From Alphaproteobacteria bacterium (GTDB taxonomy: Bacteria > Pseudomonadota > Alphaproteobacteria > Micropepsales > Micropepsaceae): DNA of 56,431 nucleotides. The translations under genes were made by a program, and so were the position numbers. Below the pieces are notes generated by a model that was given only the letters and a program-made list of their open reading frames with translations, did not search any database and was not told the DNA's origin. Shown in pieces: positions 44,012 through 52,886 of this stretch. Within the stretch, counting starts at the first letter, position 1. Each line of letters starts with the position of its first letter. The stretch is taken from positions 1 through 56,431 of the forward strand of contig JAGWZW010000015.1 of assembly GCA_018971835.1 (NCBI GenBank), read 5' to 3'.

Positions 44012-44335
44012 ATGTTCTGGATCATCGGCGCCATTCTGCATGCCACGGCATTCGCCGTGCTCGGCTTCTTTGTGCTATTCGCCGCCCGCAAGGCCGAAGG
44101 ATGGCTGCGCGGCCTTGGAAATCTCGTCGGCGCCTGGCTGTATCTTCTGACCGTTCTTGCAGTCGCATGTGCCGTCATCTTACCGGTCGCCGGCGGGCGC
44201 CTGTTCGGTATAACGATGCCTGATCACATGGGATCCATGTGGATGCGCCATTGGCAAAACGATTGTCCGCAACTGGCGCCCGGCGCTACGCCGACAACAC
44301 CCGCCATGCCGGTTCCGCCCGCAAAGCCCGGTTGA
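44012..44335 (+). CDS. small two-segment membrane protein
   Basis: 107 residues from ATG 44012 with a near-perfect GGGAGGAG site. TM1 about 2-22 (FWIIGAILHATAFAVLGFFV), TM2 about 37-58 (LVGAWLYLLTVLAVACAVIL). The C-terminal tail has MPDHMGSMWMRHWQN and a Pro/Ala-rich end. The Met/His cluster (HMGSMWMRH) is notable and could bind a metal. No family is recognised. Confidence 0.65.
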   Translation: MFWIIGAILHATAFAVLGFFVLFAARKAEGWLRGLGNLVGAWLYLLTVLAVACAVILPVAGGRLFGITMPDHMGSMWMRHWQNDCPQLAPGATPTTPAMPVPPAKPG

Positions 44336-44819
44336 CCGTCGCCCTTCGCCAATTTGGATAGATTAGCGGTGCGCTGCTGATGATTGCTTTGCACCTGCCG
44401 CCTGCCAATCGCGCCGTTCAATCACGATTTCGCGTCTTCGACGAGCGCGGTACCGTGCTCGCCGCCGGGATTTCGCTTCAGGATGGTGCGCTCGGCTTTG
44501 TTCGCGAGAAAAGAAACGGCCAGCAAAGGTCCGGTGCCTTCCGGAATTTACCGAAACTCCAGCCTGTTGTTGCATTTAGGGCGCAGCAGCCTTTCATTGT
44601 AAGCTGGGCGCTGGGAGTTGGTTAGTGAAAGCGCCCACCGGGCCGCCGGCTCGCTGTTTGTTCAGTCCTACGGGTCGGCGGCTCCCTCACTGGCGGATAT
44701 GGCGATTGGCTTGCCGCGCATGAGACGCGAATTCAGAGATGGCCCCAAGATATTGAAGGTTGCCGGATTCGACCCGTGCCCGTAGCGGTACAGCCGATCG
44801 CTGGTGAATAGGTCAACCG
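44336..44819. other. intergenic stretch
   Basis: 484 bp between the small membrane protein and bactofilin genes. A plus-strand frame at 44380 (81 codons) has no ribosome site and no family features and is not claimed. No terminator or repeat is seen. Confidence 0.4.
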
Positions 44820-45281
44820 ATGTCGTTCAGGAAGATGGCGCCGACCGCACGGGCGCCAACAAGAACCAGTACGGCAGCTACACCGCCGTCATTTCTCGCT
44901 GCGGATCTGATGGTCGTGGGAACCATCGCTTCGACCGGCACGGTTGTCGCCGAAGGCAACATCCTAGGGCCCTGCTATGCCGCCCAGTTCGCTATCGGTG
45001 AGAGCGGTTTCGTTCAGGGCAACGTGACCGCACCAGAGATTTCCGTCGCAGGTCATGTCAAAGGTGATCTGCGGGCCGTTAAGGTTCAAGTGCATGCACA
45101 CGGCGTCGTGGATGGCGACATCTGCTATCGAACACTTTCCGTCGAGGCGGGGGGACTTCTCAATGGCACTTGCCGCCAGGCCGGCGATCCGCTTGCTGAC
45201 ATGGCAAAAGAACCTGGCGAGCAGGTTCCAAACCCCGCGGCCGGCATTTCTCTGCGCGCGAACGAGGTGGCGCGGAAATAG
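44820..45281 (+). CDS. bactofilin
   Basis: Cytoskeletal polymer protein of 153 residues. After a Thr/Ala-rich N-terminal tail comes the beta-helical bactofilin domain: LMVVGTIASTGTVVAEGNIL, VQGNVTAPEISVAGHVKGDL, VKVQVHAHGVVDGDICYRTL, with Gly/Val repeats, then a disordered C-terminal tail. Bactofilins organise local cell-wall synthesis, stalks and polarity. It stands alone; no M23 peptidase partner is present in the window. Confidence 0.88.
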   Translation: MSFRKMAPTARAPTRTSTAATPPSFLAADLMVVGTIASTGTVVAEGNILGPCYAAQFAIGESGFVQGNVTAPEISVAGHVKGDLRAVKVQVHAHGVVDGDICYRTLSVEAGGLLNGTCRQAGDPLADMAKEPGEQVPNPAAGISLRANEVARK

Positions 45282-45419
45282 CCCATGCGGTCTGTGCATT
45301 CCTTCATGACAAACTATCTCATCGTGACGCTCCCGTCGGCTTCGGCCACGCGGATTAAGGTTTCGTAAGAGTGGCGACAGCCTGGGGACAGACTTGGCCT
45401 GCCCAGAGTTCGCCATTGC

Positions 45420-45776
45420 CTAGCGCAGCTGCGCCTCGGCGTGCAGCCGGCGCAGGTACAGCAGGCGCGAATCGGAGAGCGTGGCCAGATCGTGTGCCGC
45501 GTGGAACCTGAGACCGGCCTGCGTTCCGTTGCGCCATACCAGCTCAGCCTCGAACGCGGTGCCGCGCTTCTGATCGATGAGGAAGAAGGCTTTCGGGATC
45601 ACAATGCTGCCGGCGATACCGATGCGAGCGCCGGAGGTCGAGATTTCGCGGATGGCGCAGTCGTAGGTATAGGCGCCGTCGCCATAGACGATTTTGCCGC
45701 TGGTCAGCGTTCGCCGGCGCGGAACCCCGCGTCCATCAATGCCGTTTGTTGTATGGGTACGCCGGTCTTCAGACAC
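45420..45776 (-). CDS. PilZ-domain protein
   Basis: 118 residues making a single PilZ domain: PRRRTLTSGKIVYGDGA with the RxxxR c-di-GMP loop (as RRRTL), DCAIREISTSGARI with the D/NxSxxG motif, and a C-terminal strand EAELVWRNGTQAGLRF. A likely c-di-GMP receptor or a degenerate PilZ of the sort frequent in alphaproteobacteria. The first 18 residues are probably disordered. Confidence 0.85.
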   Translation of the reverse strand: MSEDRRTHTTNGIDGRGVPRRRTLTSGKIVYGDGAYTYDCAIREISTSGARIGIAGSIVIPKAFFLIDQKRGTAFEAELVWRNGTQAGLRFHAAHDLATLSDSRLLYLRRLHAEAQLR

Positions 45777-45945
45777 TGCACGTCAACTCACGCATGAACG
45801 ACAGACCTTAACATACGATTCATGATCAGTCTCGTGCTAGAAACCTCTCGCCGACGCCCAACCCATACCGTGATTGCCGAAAATCGTCTCTCCAGCTTAG
45901 AATTGCCGAGTACGGCATATCCTGGTGTCAGGAGGAGAAGCCATT

Positions 45946-46413
45946 ATGGACGAAGAGGTGCCAAGCGCACCGCCGGCAATTGCCCCGGTACTGCGTCTGG
46001 CTTGCGTCATCCTTGAAGCCTATGTCCGAAAGAACACACTGTCCGCGGGCGATGTTCCGGCCGCGCTTCGCAGCATCTATCGCGCGTTGATGCTACTCCA
46101 TTCCGAATCGGCACAGACGCTATCGTCCCCTAAGCCGGCCGTGCCAGTGAGGAGATCCATCGCGGACGAGTATCTCGTGTGCTTGGAGGATGGGTGCAAG
46201 CTGAACATGCTGAAGCGCCACCTGTGGGCGCGGCACGGGTTATCGCCCGATGATTATCGAGCCAAGTGGGGACTGCTGTCCGATTATCCCATGACTGCGC
46301 CGCAATACGCGAAGACCCGTTCAGCCCTGGCCAAGAAGGCAGGTCTTGGCCGGCATCACTGGACAGGGACGGAACGCGGACCGAATGGGGTACGGCAAAA
46401 ACGAAATCCGTGA
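45946..46413 (+). CDS. Ros/MucR-family zinc-finger transcriptional regulator
   Basis: 155 residues from ATG 45946 with an AGGAGAAG site. The N-terminal helix region is followed by the MucR core: YLVCLEDGCKLNMLKRHLWARHGLSPDDYRAKWGLLSDYPMTAP, then YAKTRSALAKKAGLG. The Cys and two His of the zinc finger are in place (CxxxxC and HxxxxH). MucR proteins are pleiotropic repressors of exopolysaccharide, motility and virulence genes in alphaproteobacteria and support that taxonomic call. Confidence 0.93.
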   Translation: MDEEVPSAPPAIAPVLRLACVILEAYVRKNTLSAGDVPAALRSIYRALMLLHSESAQTLSSPKPAVPVRRSIADEYLVCLEDGCKLNMLKRHLWARHGLSPDDYRAKWGLLSDYPMTAPQYAKTRSALAKKAGLGRHHWTGTERGPNGVRQKRNP

Positions 46414-46497
46414 GATTGAGGTGTGTTCTTCGCGGTGAAGGTACGAGTCGGTCATTCAGCTGCCCTGCGCCGTACCTAGTTTGTTGCGCAACCTCAT

Positions 46498-49400
46498 TCA
46501 GCGCGCCGCACCGTGATCGCCTTGTGCCAGGCGCAACCAGCGCCTTGCCAGGGACGGGAGCACCAGCAGGTTCAGCGCCGTCGAGGTGACGAGCCCGCCG
46601 AGGATGACCGCGGCCATCGGCCCCTCGATCTCGTTGCCGGGCGCGCCGGCGCTGAAGGCCAGCGGCGCCAGCCCCAGCGCGGTAACGAGCGCCGTCATCA
46701 GGATCGGGACCAGCCGTTCGCGCGCGCCGCGCGCGGCGGTCGCCGCCGTCCTGGGCTGCCCTTCCACCTCCACCAGATGCCGGTAATGGGCGATCAGCAT
46801 GATGGCGTTGCGCACGCTGATGCCGAATAGGGTGACGAAGCCGATGAGCCCGCCCAGCGTCAATGTTCCACCGGTGAGCACGGCCACGGCCACGCCACCG
46901 ACCAGCGCGAACGGCAAATTGACCAGAACCAGTGTCACCGCCCGCATCTCTCTCAAGGCCAGAAACAGAAGTAACACTACGCCGATGGCCGCCAGCGCGC
47001 TGTGCGCCAGCAGTTGCAGCGTCGCGCCTGCCTGCGCCGCCGCGTCGCCGGAAAACACCGGATAGATACCCGCAGGCCAATGGACCTGACGCGCCAGCAC
47101 CTGCCGCGCCCGCGTCACGAAACCGCCAGCCGTAACGCCGTTGAGGCTGACCGTCACCGCCTGCATGCGCTGGCCGCCTTCGTGCAGGATCATGAAGCGC
47201 CCGCTGGTCATGTGTAAGTCAGCCAGCGCAGAGAGCGGAAGCTGGTGGCCGTCCGGGGCCGTGATCGGCAAGCGCCCGATCAGTGTCGGATCGCGCCGCA
47301 GCGCCGGCGGCAGCGTGACATCGACATCGAAGAGGCGGTCGCCCTGAACCACCTGTCCCACCCGCGCCCCGGAATAGGCCGCCTCCACCGCGTCCAGCAC
47401 ACTGGCCGGTGCGATGCCGTAGCGGCTCAGGGCGGCCGGGCGCAGTCGGATGGCGAGTTGCGGTTCGCCCTGCGGCGCCTCGATCTGCACATTGGCGGCG
47501 CCACGCAGGCGCGACAGCACGCGAGCAACTTCGCCAGCCTTGCGGTCCAGCACATCGAGATCGTCGCCATAGATGTCTACCACCACCGGCGCGGTGTATC
47601 CGGAAAGCGTTTCCTCGATGCGCTCGGTGAGGAACGTGTTCACCGAAAACCGCGCGCCCGCGAATTGCTTTAAGGCGCGCCGGATGCGGTTCAGCGTCTG
47701 CTCTTGGCCCGATCCCGACAGCGGCTTCAGATCGACCTCGAATTCGCTGCTGAAGATCGGCGCCGGGTCTTCGATCCGGCTGGCGCGTCCGGTGCGCTGG
47801 GCCACCGAGCGCACGCCCGGCACCTTCAAGAGCGCATCAGTGATGCGCGGACCCAAGGCTTCGGAAGCCTCCAGCGAGGCGCCGGGCTGAAGGCGCATAT
47901 GCACGATGTAATGGCCCTCGCGCAATTGCGGCAGAAATTCGCCGCGCAGGAAGAAGAGCGCAGCTAGTCCCGCCACGCAGGCCAACGCCACGGCCGCGAT
48001 GATGCGGCGCGGCTGGTGTTCGACATGGGTAAGAAGCCGCCCGTAGTGCGCCTTGAGCCGCGTCTGCAAGGCCGGCTCGGTGGCTTCGGCGTCGTGCGGC
48101 AGAAGCGTCAGAGCGAGGGCCGGGGTTACCGTCAGCGCCACGGCGAGAGACGCCAGGATCGCAGCGATATAGGCCACGCCCAGCGGCGCGAACAGCCGCC
48201 CGGCCACACCGGACATCGTCAAGACCGGCACGAACACCAGCGTGACGATAAACGTGGCATAGACCACGGCGCTGCGCACTTCGAGGGACGCGGCGATCAC
48301 CACATGCCAGAGCGGCGAAGGCGTCTGCGCCTCGCGGTTGAGCCGCAGACGTCTTAAGATATTCTCGACATCGATGATCGCGTCGTCCACCACCTCGCCG
48401 ATGGCAATGGCCAGCCCGCCCAGCGTCATGGTGTTGAGCCCGAAGCCCAGCCGCTCCAGCACCACGACTGCTACCAGCAGGGACAAGGGAATCGCCAGCA
48501 CCGAAATCAGCGCCGCGCGCGTGTGGCGCAGGAACGCGAACAGCACAGCGATCACCAGCGCCGCGCCGATCAGAAGTGCCAGGCCCAGATGGCCGATCGC
48601 CGTTTCGATGAACCCGGCCGGGCGGAACAGCGCCGGATAGAGCCGCACGTGCAGGGTTGTCAGCGCCGGCACCAGCGCCTTGAGCCGCTGCTCCAGCGCA
48701 GCGGTGACCTTGAGCGTGTCGGTACCATACTGCTCGGACACTACCAGCATGATGCCGGGATGGCCCATGATGGTGGCGCCGCCGCTTCTGGGCGCCGGGC
48801 CATCGGTGACCGCGGCGATGTCGCCGAGACGCAGCGTCTGGCCGCCCTCTGCCCGCAGTGTCACAGCAGCGACGGCGGCGGCGGTTTCGGGCTCGCCCTT
48901 CGGCATCAACACAATGCGCTGGTTGGCGTTCTCCACGAAGCCGAGGCCGGTATGGGCTGTGGCGTTCTGCGCCGCCGTGACGATGTCGCTGAAGGACAGG
49001 CCATAGCGCGCCAGGGCGTCGGGATGGACCTGGATCTGCACCTGCTTGACGGCGCCGCCATAGATGCTGACGTCCGAGACGCCCGGCACTGCCAGGAGTT
49101 GCGGCTTCAGCGTCCACTCCGCCAGCGTGCGCAATGCCATCGGCGTCTTGCTGCGCGAGGTCAGGCCGATCGTCAGCACAATGCCGGCGGACGAGGACAG
49201 CGGCAGCAGCACCGGCGTTTGGGCCCCTTGCGGCAGATCGGGTGCGGCGCGGGCCAGCCTTTCGCTGATGCTCTGGCGCAAGGCGGTGAGATCGCTGCCC
49301 CGCCGGAAGGTCAGCGTGATCATGCTGAGGCCCTGCAGCGAGCGCGAACGCATAGTGGCGAGACCGCTGGCACCGGCGAGCGCATCTTCGAGCGGATGGG

Positions 49401-49596
49401 TGACGAGGGTCTCGACCTGTTCGGGTGCAAAGCCCGGCACTTCCGTCTGCACGATGGCCTGAGGCGGCGCGAACTCCGGGAATACACTCCAGCGCGCCTG
49501 TGCCAGTGCCAGCAATCCGTAAGCGACGGCCAGCACCGCCAGGGCGATGACCAGCCCGCGAAAGCGGACGGCAAAGGAGACGAGTGCGTTCAGCAC
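46498..49596 (-). CDS. HME-type RND pump (CzcA/CusA-like)
   Basis: Heavy-metal-type RND transporter of 1032 residues. N-terminus MLNALVSFAVRFRGLVIALA and WSVFPEFAPPQAIVQTEVPG are CzcA-like. TM4 carries AIAIGEVVDDAIIDVENILRR with paired acidic residues, TM10 GLIGFVTLFGISVRNAIMLI. The 1+5+1+5 TM layout with two large loops is complete. It starts 12 bp after its adaptor gene in a four-gene operon led by a two-component system. Family members expel Zn, Co, Cd, Cu or Ag; Met-cluster marks of CusA are not obvious, so the metal is open. No outer-membrane channel is encoded here. Confidence 0.93.
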   Translation of the reverse strand: MLNALVSFAVRFRGLVIALAVLAVAYGLLALAQARWSVFPEFAPPQAIVQTEVPGFAPEQVETLVTHPLEDALAGASGLATMRSRSLQGLSMITLTFRRGSDLTALRQSISERLARAAPDLPQGAQTPVLLPLSSSAGIVLTIGLTSRSKTPMALRTLAEWTLKPQLLAVPGVSDVSIYGGAVKQVQIQVHPDALARYGLSFSDIVTAAQNATAHTGLGFVENANQRIVLMPKGEPETAAAVAAVTLRAEGGQTLRLGDIAAVTDGPAPRSGGATIMGHPGIMLVVSEQYGTDTLKVTAALEQRLKALVPALTTLHVRLYPALFRPAGFIETAIGHLGLALLIGAALVIAVLFAFLRHTRAALISVLAIPLSLLVAVVVLERLGFGLNTMTLGGLAIAIGEVVDDAIIDVENILRRLRLNREAQTPSPLWHVVIAASLEVRSAVVYATFIVTLVFVPVLTMSGVAGRLFAPLGVAYIAAILASLAVALTVTPALALTLLPHDAEATEPALQTRLKAHYGRLLTHVEHQPRRIIAAVALACVAGLAALFFLRGEFLPQLREGHYIVHMRLQPGASLEASEALGPRITDALLKVPGVRSVAQRTGRASRIEDPAPIFSSEFEVDLKPLSGSGQEQTLNRIRRALKQFAGARFSVNTFLTERIEETLSGYTAPVVVDIYGDDLDVLDRKAGEVARVLSRLRGAANVQIEAPQGEPQLAIRLRPAALSRYGIAPASVLDAVEAAYSGARVGQVVQGDRLFDVDVTLPPALRRDPTLIGRLPITAPDGHQLPLSALADLHMTSGRFMILHEGGQRMQAVTVSLNGVTAGGFVTRARQVLARQVHWPAGIYPVFSGDAAAQAGATLQLLAHSALAAIGVVLLLFLALREMRAVTLVLVNLPFALVGGVAVAVLTGGTLTLGGLIGFVTLFGISVRNAIMLIAHYRHLVEVEGQPRTAATAARGARERLVPILMTALVTALGLAPLAFSAGAPGNEIEGPMAAVILGGLVTSTALNLLVLPSLARRWLRLAQGDHGAAR

Positions 49597-49608
49597 GATG
49601 CCGCGCTC

Positions 49609-50604
49609 TTAGTCGTCATCGTCGCCGCCTGCCGATTGCTGCGTCGTCGGCGGCATCCGCTCCTGCGATAACAGCAGTTCGCCGCCGCGCACCACCACGC
49701 GCTCACCGGTATGGAACCCCGTGACCTCGAACCATCCGCCGACCGCGCGCGCGGATGTAGAGATCTGACGCCGCGTGAAACGGCCTGATGGGGTCTCGAC
49801 ATAGACCCAGGACGCGCCCGCGTACCACAGCACCGCGTCATCGGGCACGATCACACCCGCGATCGGCTTTGTTCCCACCGGCACCAGCGCGGACAGCCGC
49901 TGACCGCTGCGCAAATCCTCTGCCACGGTCCAGTAGAAGAACGTCGGCCCCTGAACGCCCGTGTCGGACCTGGGTGAAGGACCGATCAACGCGGCGTTCT
50001 GCTCGCGGCCACCGGCTTGCAGGATCGCGATTGTCGCGGCGGGTTGGGCCATCGTCCCGATGGGCAGGGCAACCGCAAGCAGCATACGGCGGCCTTGCAC
50101 ATAATCGGCGAACGCATTGGCGCCTCGGCTCGCGATGGCCACCAGCTCTGCACCCCATTCGGTCCGCGCGCCGGCGCGTGTGCTGGCGTCGCTGGCAATC
50201 GCGGAGACCTCTTGCGCCTGTGCCGCCGCCGCTGCCGCCACGGCCGCCTGTTCGTCCCGCTGCGAGACAAACTTGTTATTGCGGTAAAGCACCTGAAGCC
50301 GTTTGGCCTGCGCTGCGCTGGCGACGGTCTGCTGCTGTGCGGCGCCCACCGCCGCGCGCGACGTGGCCAGTTGCGCGGCCAGCGCGACCAGCGGCTGCGG
50401 ATCGGTGACGGTGGCGATGCCTTCGACGGTCGCGCGGTACTGCGTGGCCTGAAGCGGCGCGGTGGCGATGCCGCTGGCCTTGATCTCCGCCGCGGAAATC
50501 GTGACCGATGCAGCGCAGGCTGGAGGGGAGCCGGACCATGCGGCCGCACCTGCCAGCGCGATACCGCACAGAATGGATATCAGTGTTGACGACCGGGTTT
50601 TCAC
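49609..50604 (-). CDS. RND periplasmic adaptor of the metal-type pump
   Basis: 331-residue adaptor with signal peptide ending near ACAAS. Biotinyl-lipoyl and beta-barrel parts are recognisable, including AAQLATSRAAVGAAQQQTVA (alpha-hairpin), GVIVPDDAVLWYAGASWVYV and GRFTRRQISTSARAVGGWFE. The lipoyl motif is short. It ends with a run of four Asp (GGDDDD), possibly metal-binding. Shorter than usual for CusB/CzcB (about 400), so it may lack extra domains. It lies 57 bp after the sensor-kinase gene. Confidence 0.86.
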   Translation of the reverse strand: MKTRSSTLISILCGIALAGAAAWSGSPPACAASVTISAAEIKASGIATAPLQATQYRATVEGIATVTDPQPLVALAAQLATSRAAVGAAQQQTVASAAQAKRLQVLYRNNKFVSQRDEQAAVAAAAAAQAQEVSAIASDASTRAGARTEWGAELVAIASRGANAFADYVQGRRMLLAVALPIGTMAQPAATIAILQAGGREQNAALIGPSPRSDTGVQGPTFFYWTVAEDLRSGQRLSALVPVGTKPIAGVIVPDDAVLWYAGASWVYVETPSGRFTRRQISTSARAVGGWFEVTGFHTGERVVVRGGELLLSQERMPPTTQQSAGGDDDD

Positions 50605-50661
50605 GCACCGGGTCTAGTCCCGCCGCGATGGCCAAAGCCGCTCAATTCGATGACAATTTTG

Positions 50662-52080
50662 TCATTCTGCGGAGGGTATGGCCGGAAAATACAGCGTCAC
50701 GGTCGTACCGTTTTCCTGCGTGCTTTCAATTCTTACATCGCCGCCATGCAGATCCATGATCGTCCTGACGATGGAAAGACCGAGCCCGGTGCCGCGCCCG
50801 GTTTCGGCACTGCGCGCAGGATCGGCCTGATAGAAGCGATCGAAGAGATGCGGCAGATGCTCTGGCGATATCGGTTCCCCGCTATTATGAACCGCCACCG
50901 TCGCCGCGCCATCGGCATCGGCGGCAATGCTTATGGCAACCGCGCTGCCAGGCGGCGCATGGCGCAGCGCATTGCCGAGCAGGTTGGTCAGCGCCTGACG
51001 GAACAGCACCGGATCGGCGTCCACCGGCGTATCGCCGCTGACGGCGATTTGCACGGCCTTGCGCGCCGCGACTGTTGTCTGCTGTGCAATGACCCACTCT
51101 GCCGCCTGCGCCGCAGCAAAGCGCTGCCGATGCAGGACTAACTCGGCGTGTTCCGCGCGCGCCATGAACAGCAGATCCTCGATCAGGCTGTTCAGCCTGC
51201 GGCATTCCTCCAGGCCGGATTCCAGCGTGGCGCGGTATTCTTCGGCGCTGCGCGGCCGCATCAGGCTGACCTCCAACTCGCCGCTGAGATTGCCCAGCGG
51301 CGTGCGCAGTTCATGCGCCAGATCGGCGGAGAAACGCGTCAGCCGCGCAAACGCTTCTTCCAGCCGCCCCAGCATGGCGTTGAAGACCGAAACCAGTCCC
51401 ACGAGTTCCGCCGGCCAGGGCGGCTCAAGCGGAATGCGCGCCGAGAGCTGTACCGGCGTGACACCGCCAGCGGCCGTCACGATCCGGTGCAGCGGCGCCA
51501 GCCCGCGGGCGGAAACAAAGCGCCCTGCCAGCACCAGAACCGGAACCAGCAGAAGCAGGACGAAGACCATCGCCCGCCGCATGTCTTTCAGCAAAGCAGC
51601 GTCGCGGCTGACATCGAGCGCGATTTGGATCGAGATGTCCTGCGGCCGGGACAGCCCCTTCAGCCGGATCAGAGCGAGAACCCATTGGTGACCGCCAGCC
51701 GCGAAAGGTCGCGCGCGGCCGGCGTCCAGGGCCGGAAAATCCGAGACCGGAATCGTACCCGCCATGCCGGGCGTCTCGCCCAGCATCTGTCCATCGGCGG
51801 CGAAGACACGTGCTTCGTATTCGCGCAGGCGTGTGCCGGTGGTCTCCTTCATGATCTCGGCGATCAACGCGTCGGGATGTCCATTGTCGTCGTTCAGATC
51901 GGCCTGCAATTCGGCGGCCTTGGCCTCCAGAAAGCGCGCATGCTCGGCACCAAAATTGACGCCGAGGCGCCAATCCGCGACGACCGCGAACACGACCATC
52001 ACCATGAGCGTAATCAGCGTATAGGACAGCGTCAGCCGCGCCCCGATGGACAACGTCCGGTTCGCGCGCCTAAGCGTCAT
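50662..52080 (-). CDS. sensor histidine kinase of a metal-response two-component system
   Basis: 472 residues. TM1 about 17-36, periplasmic sensor about 37-170, TM2 about 171-189, HAMP about 190-243, then HisKA with FSADLAHELRTPLGNL (phospho-His about 256) and HATPase with LTNLLGNALRHAPP (N box) and TGRGTGLGLSIVRTIMDLHG (G boxes). Architecture matches CusS/IrlS-like kinases. Overlaps the response-regulator gene by 11 bp. The pump and adaptor follow in the same operon, so the signal is probably an excess periplasmic metal. Confidence 0.93.
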   Translation of the reverse strand: MTLRRANRTLSIGARLTLSYTLITLMVMVVFAVVADWRLGVNFGAEHARFLEAKAAELQADLNDDNGHPDALIAEIMKETTGTRLREYEARVFAADGQMLGETPGMAGTIPVSDFPALDAGRARPFAAGGHQWVLALIRLKGLSRPQDISIQIALDVSRDAALLKDMRRAMVFVLLLLVPVLVLAGRFVSARGLAPLHRIVTAAGGVTPVQLSARIPLEPPWPAELVGLVSVFNAMLGRLEEAFARLTRFSADLAHELRTPLGNLSGELEVSLMRPRSAEEYRATLESGLEECRRLNSLIEDLLFMARAEHAELVLHRQRFAAAQAAEWVIAQQTTVAARKAVQIAVSGDTPVDADPVLFRQALTNLLGNALRHAPPGSAVAISIAADADGAATVAVHNSGEPISPEHLPHLFDRFYQADPARSAETGRGTGLGLSIVRTIMDLHGGDVRIESTQENGTTVTLYFPAIPSAE

Positions 52081-52750
52081 CGCCGTCCATCATGTAGCCG
52101 GCGCCTCGAATGGTCTGCAGCAGCGGCTTGCCGAAGGGCGTATCCACCTTGGCGCGCAGCCGCCGCACCAGCACGTCCACAACATTGGTCTGCACGTCCG
52201 AACACAGGCCCCAGATACTTTCGGCGATCAGCGTGCGCGACAGCACGCGGCTGGGGTTACGCATCAGGAGAAGCAGGAGCGCATATTCCTTGGCCGTCAG
52301 TTGCAGCGGCCGCCCCGCGCGCTCGACATGATGGCGCAGCGGATCGAGCAACAGATCGTCCAGCCGCAGGATGCCATCCCCCACTGGACGCACGGCACGG
52401 CGGGTAAGATTGCGCAACCGCGCCAACAGTTCGGCGAAGGCGAAGGGCTTGATCAGGTAGTCGTCACCGCCGATTTCAAAGCCGCGCACCCTGTCCTCGA
52501 CCCGATCGCGCGCCGTCAGGAACAGCACCGGCGTCGCATTGCCCTCAGCCCGCAGCGCCTTGACGACTGACCAGCCATCCGCGCCGGGCATCATCACATC
52601 GAGAATGGCGGCATCAAAGCTATTCTCCTGCAAGAGCACCAGCGCATCGCCGCCATTGCCCGTGGTTTCAACCGAGAAGCCCTGCTCGCGCAGACCCTGC
52701 TCCAGATAGCGGCGGGTCTTGGCTTCGTCTTCGGCGATCAGAATTCGCAT
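52070..52750 (-). CDS. OmpR-family response regulator
   Basis: 226 residues. Receiver: IAEDEAKTRRYLEQGL, phospho-acceptor Asp51 in AAILDVMMPG, then TARD and KPF marks. C-terminal winged helix: LTAKEYALLLLLMRNPSRVL, ADTNV-type DVQTNVVDVLVRRLRAKVD and the RGAGYMM end. CusR/IrlR-like. It is the first gene of the operon and probably binds in the 136-bp upstream gap (52751-52886). Confidence 0.94.
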   Translation of the reverse strand: MRILIAEDEAKTRRYLEQGLREQGFSVETTGNGGDALVLLQENSFDAAILDVMMPGADGWSVVKALRAEGNATPVLFLTARDRVEDRVRGFEIGGDDYLIKPFAFAELLARLRNLTRRAVRPVGDGILRLDDLLLDPLRHHVERAGRPLQLTAKEYALLLLLMRNPSRVLSRTLIAESIWGLCSDVQTNVVDVLVRRLRAKVDTPFGKPLLQTIRGAGYMMDGDDA

Positions 52751-52886
52751 GCAGCTCTCGCGGGGCGCAGAATATGCCCCAACATCCCTTGAGACCGATG
52801 AAGGCCGGGCAACCTGGCCTATCAGGCAACACTATCACAGAAAGGCCTCCGTCTGCTTCGCAGTATATCCAGAAGCGCGACAGTCG

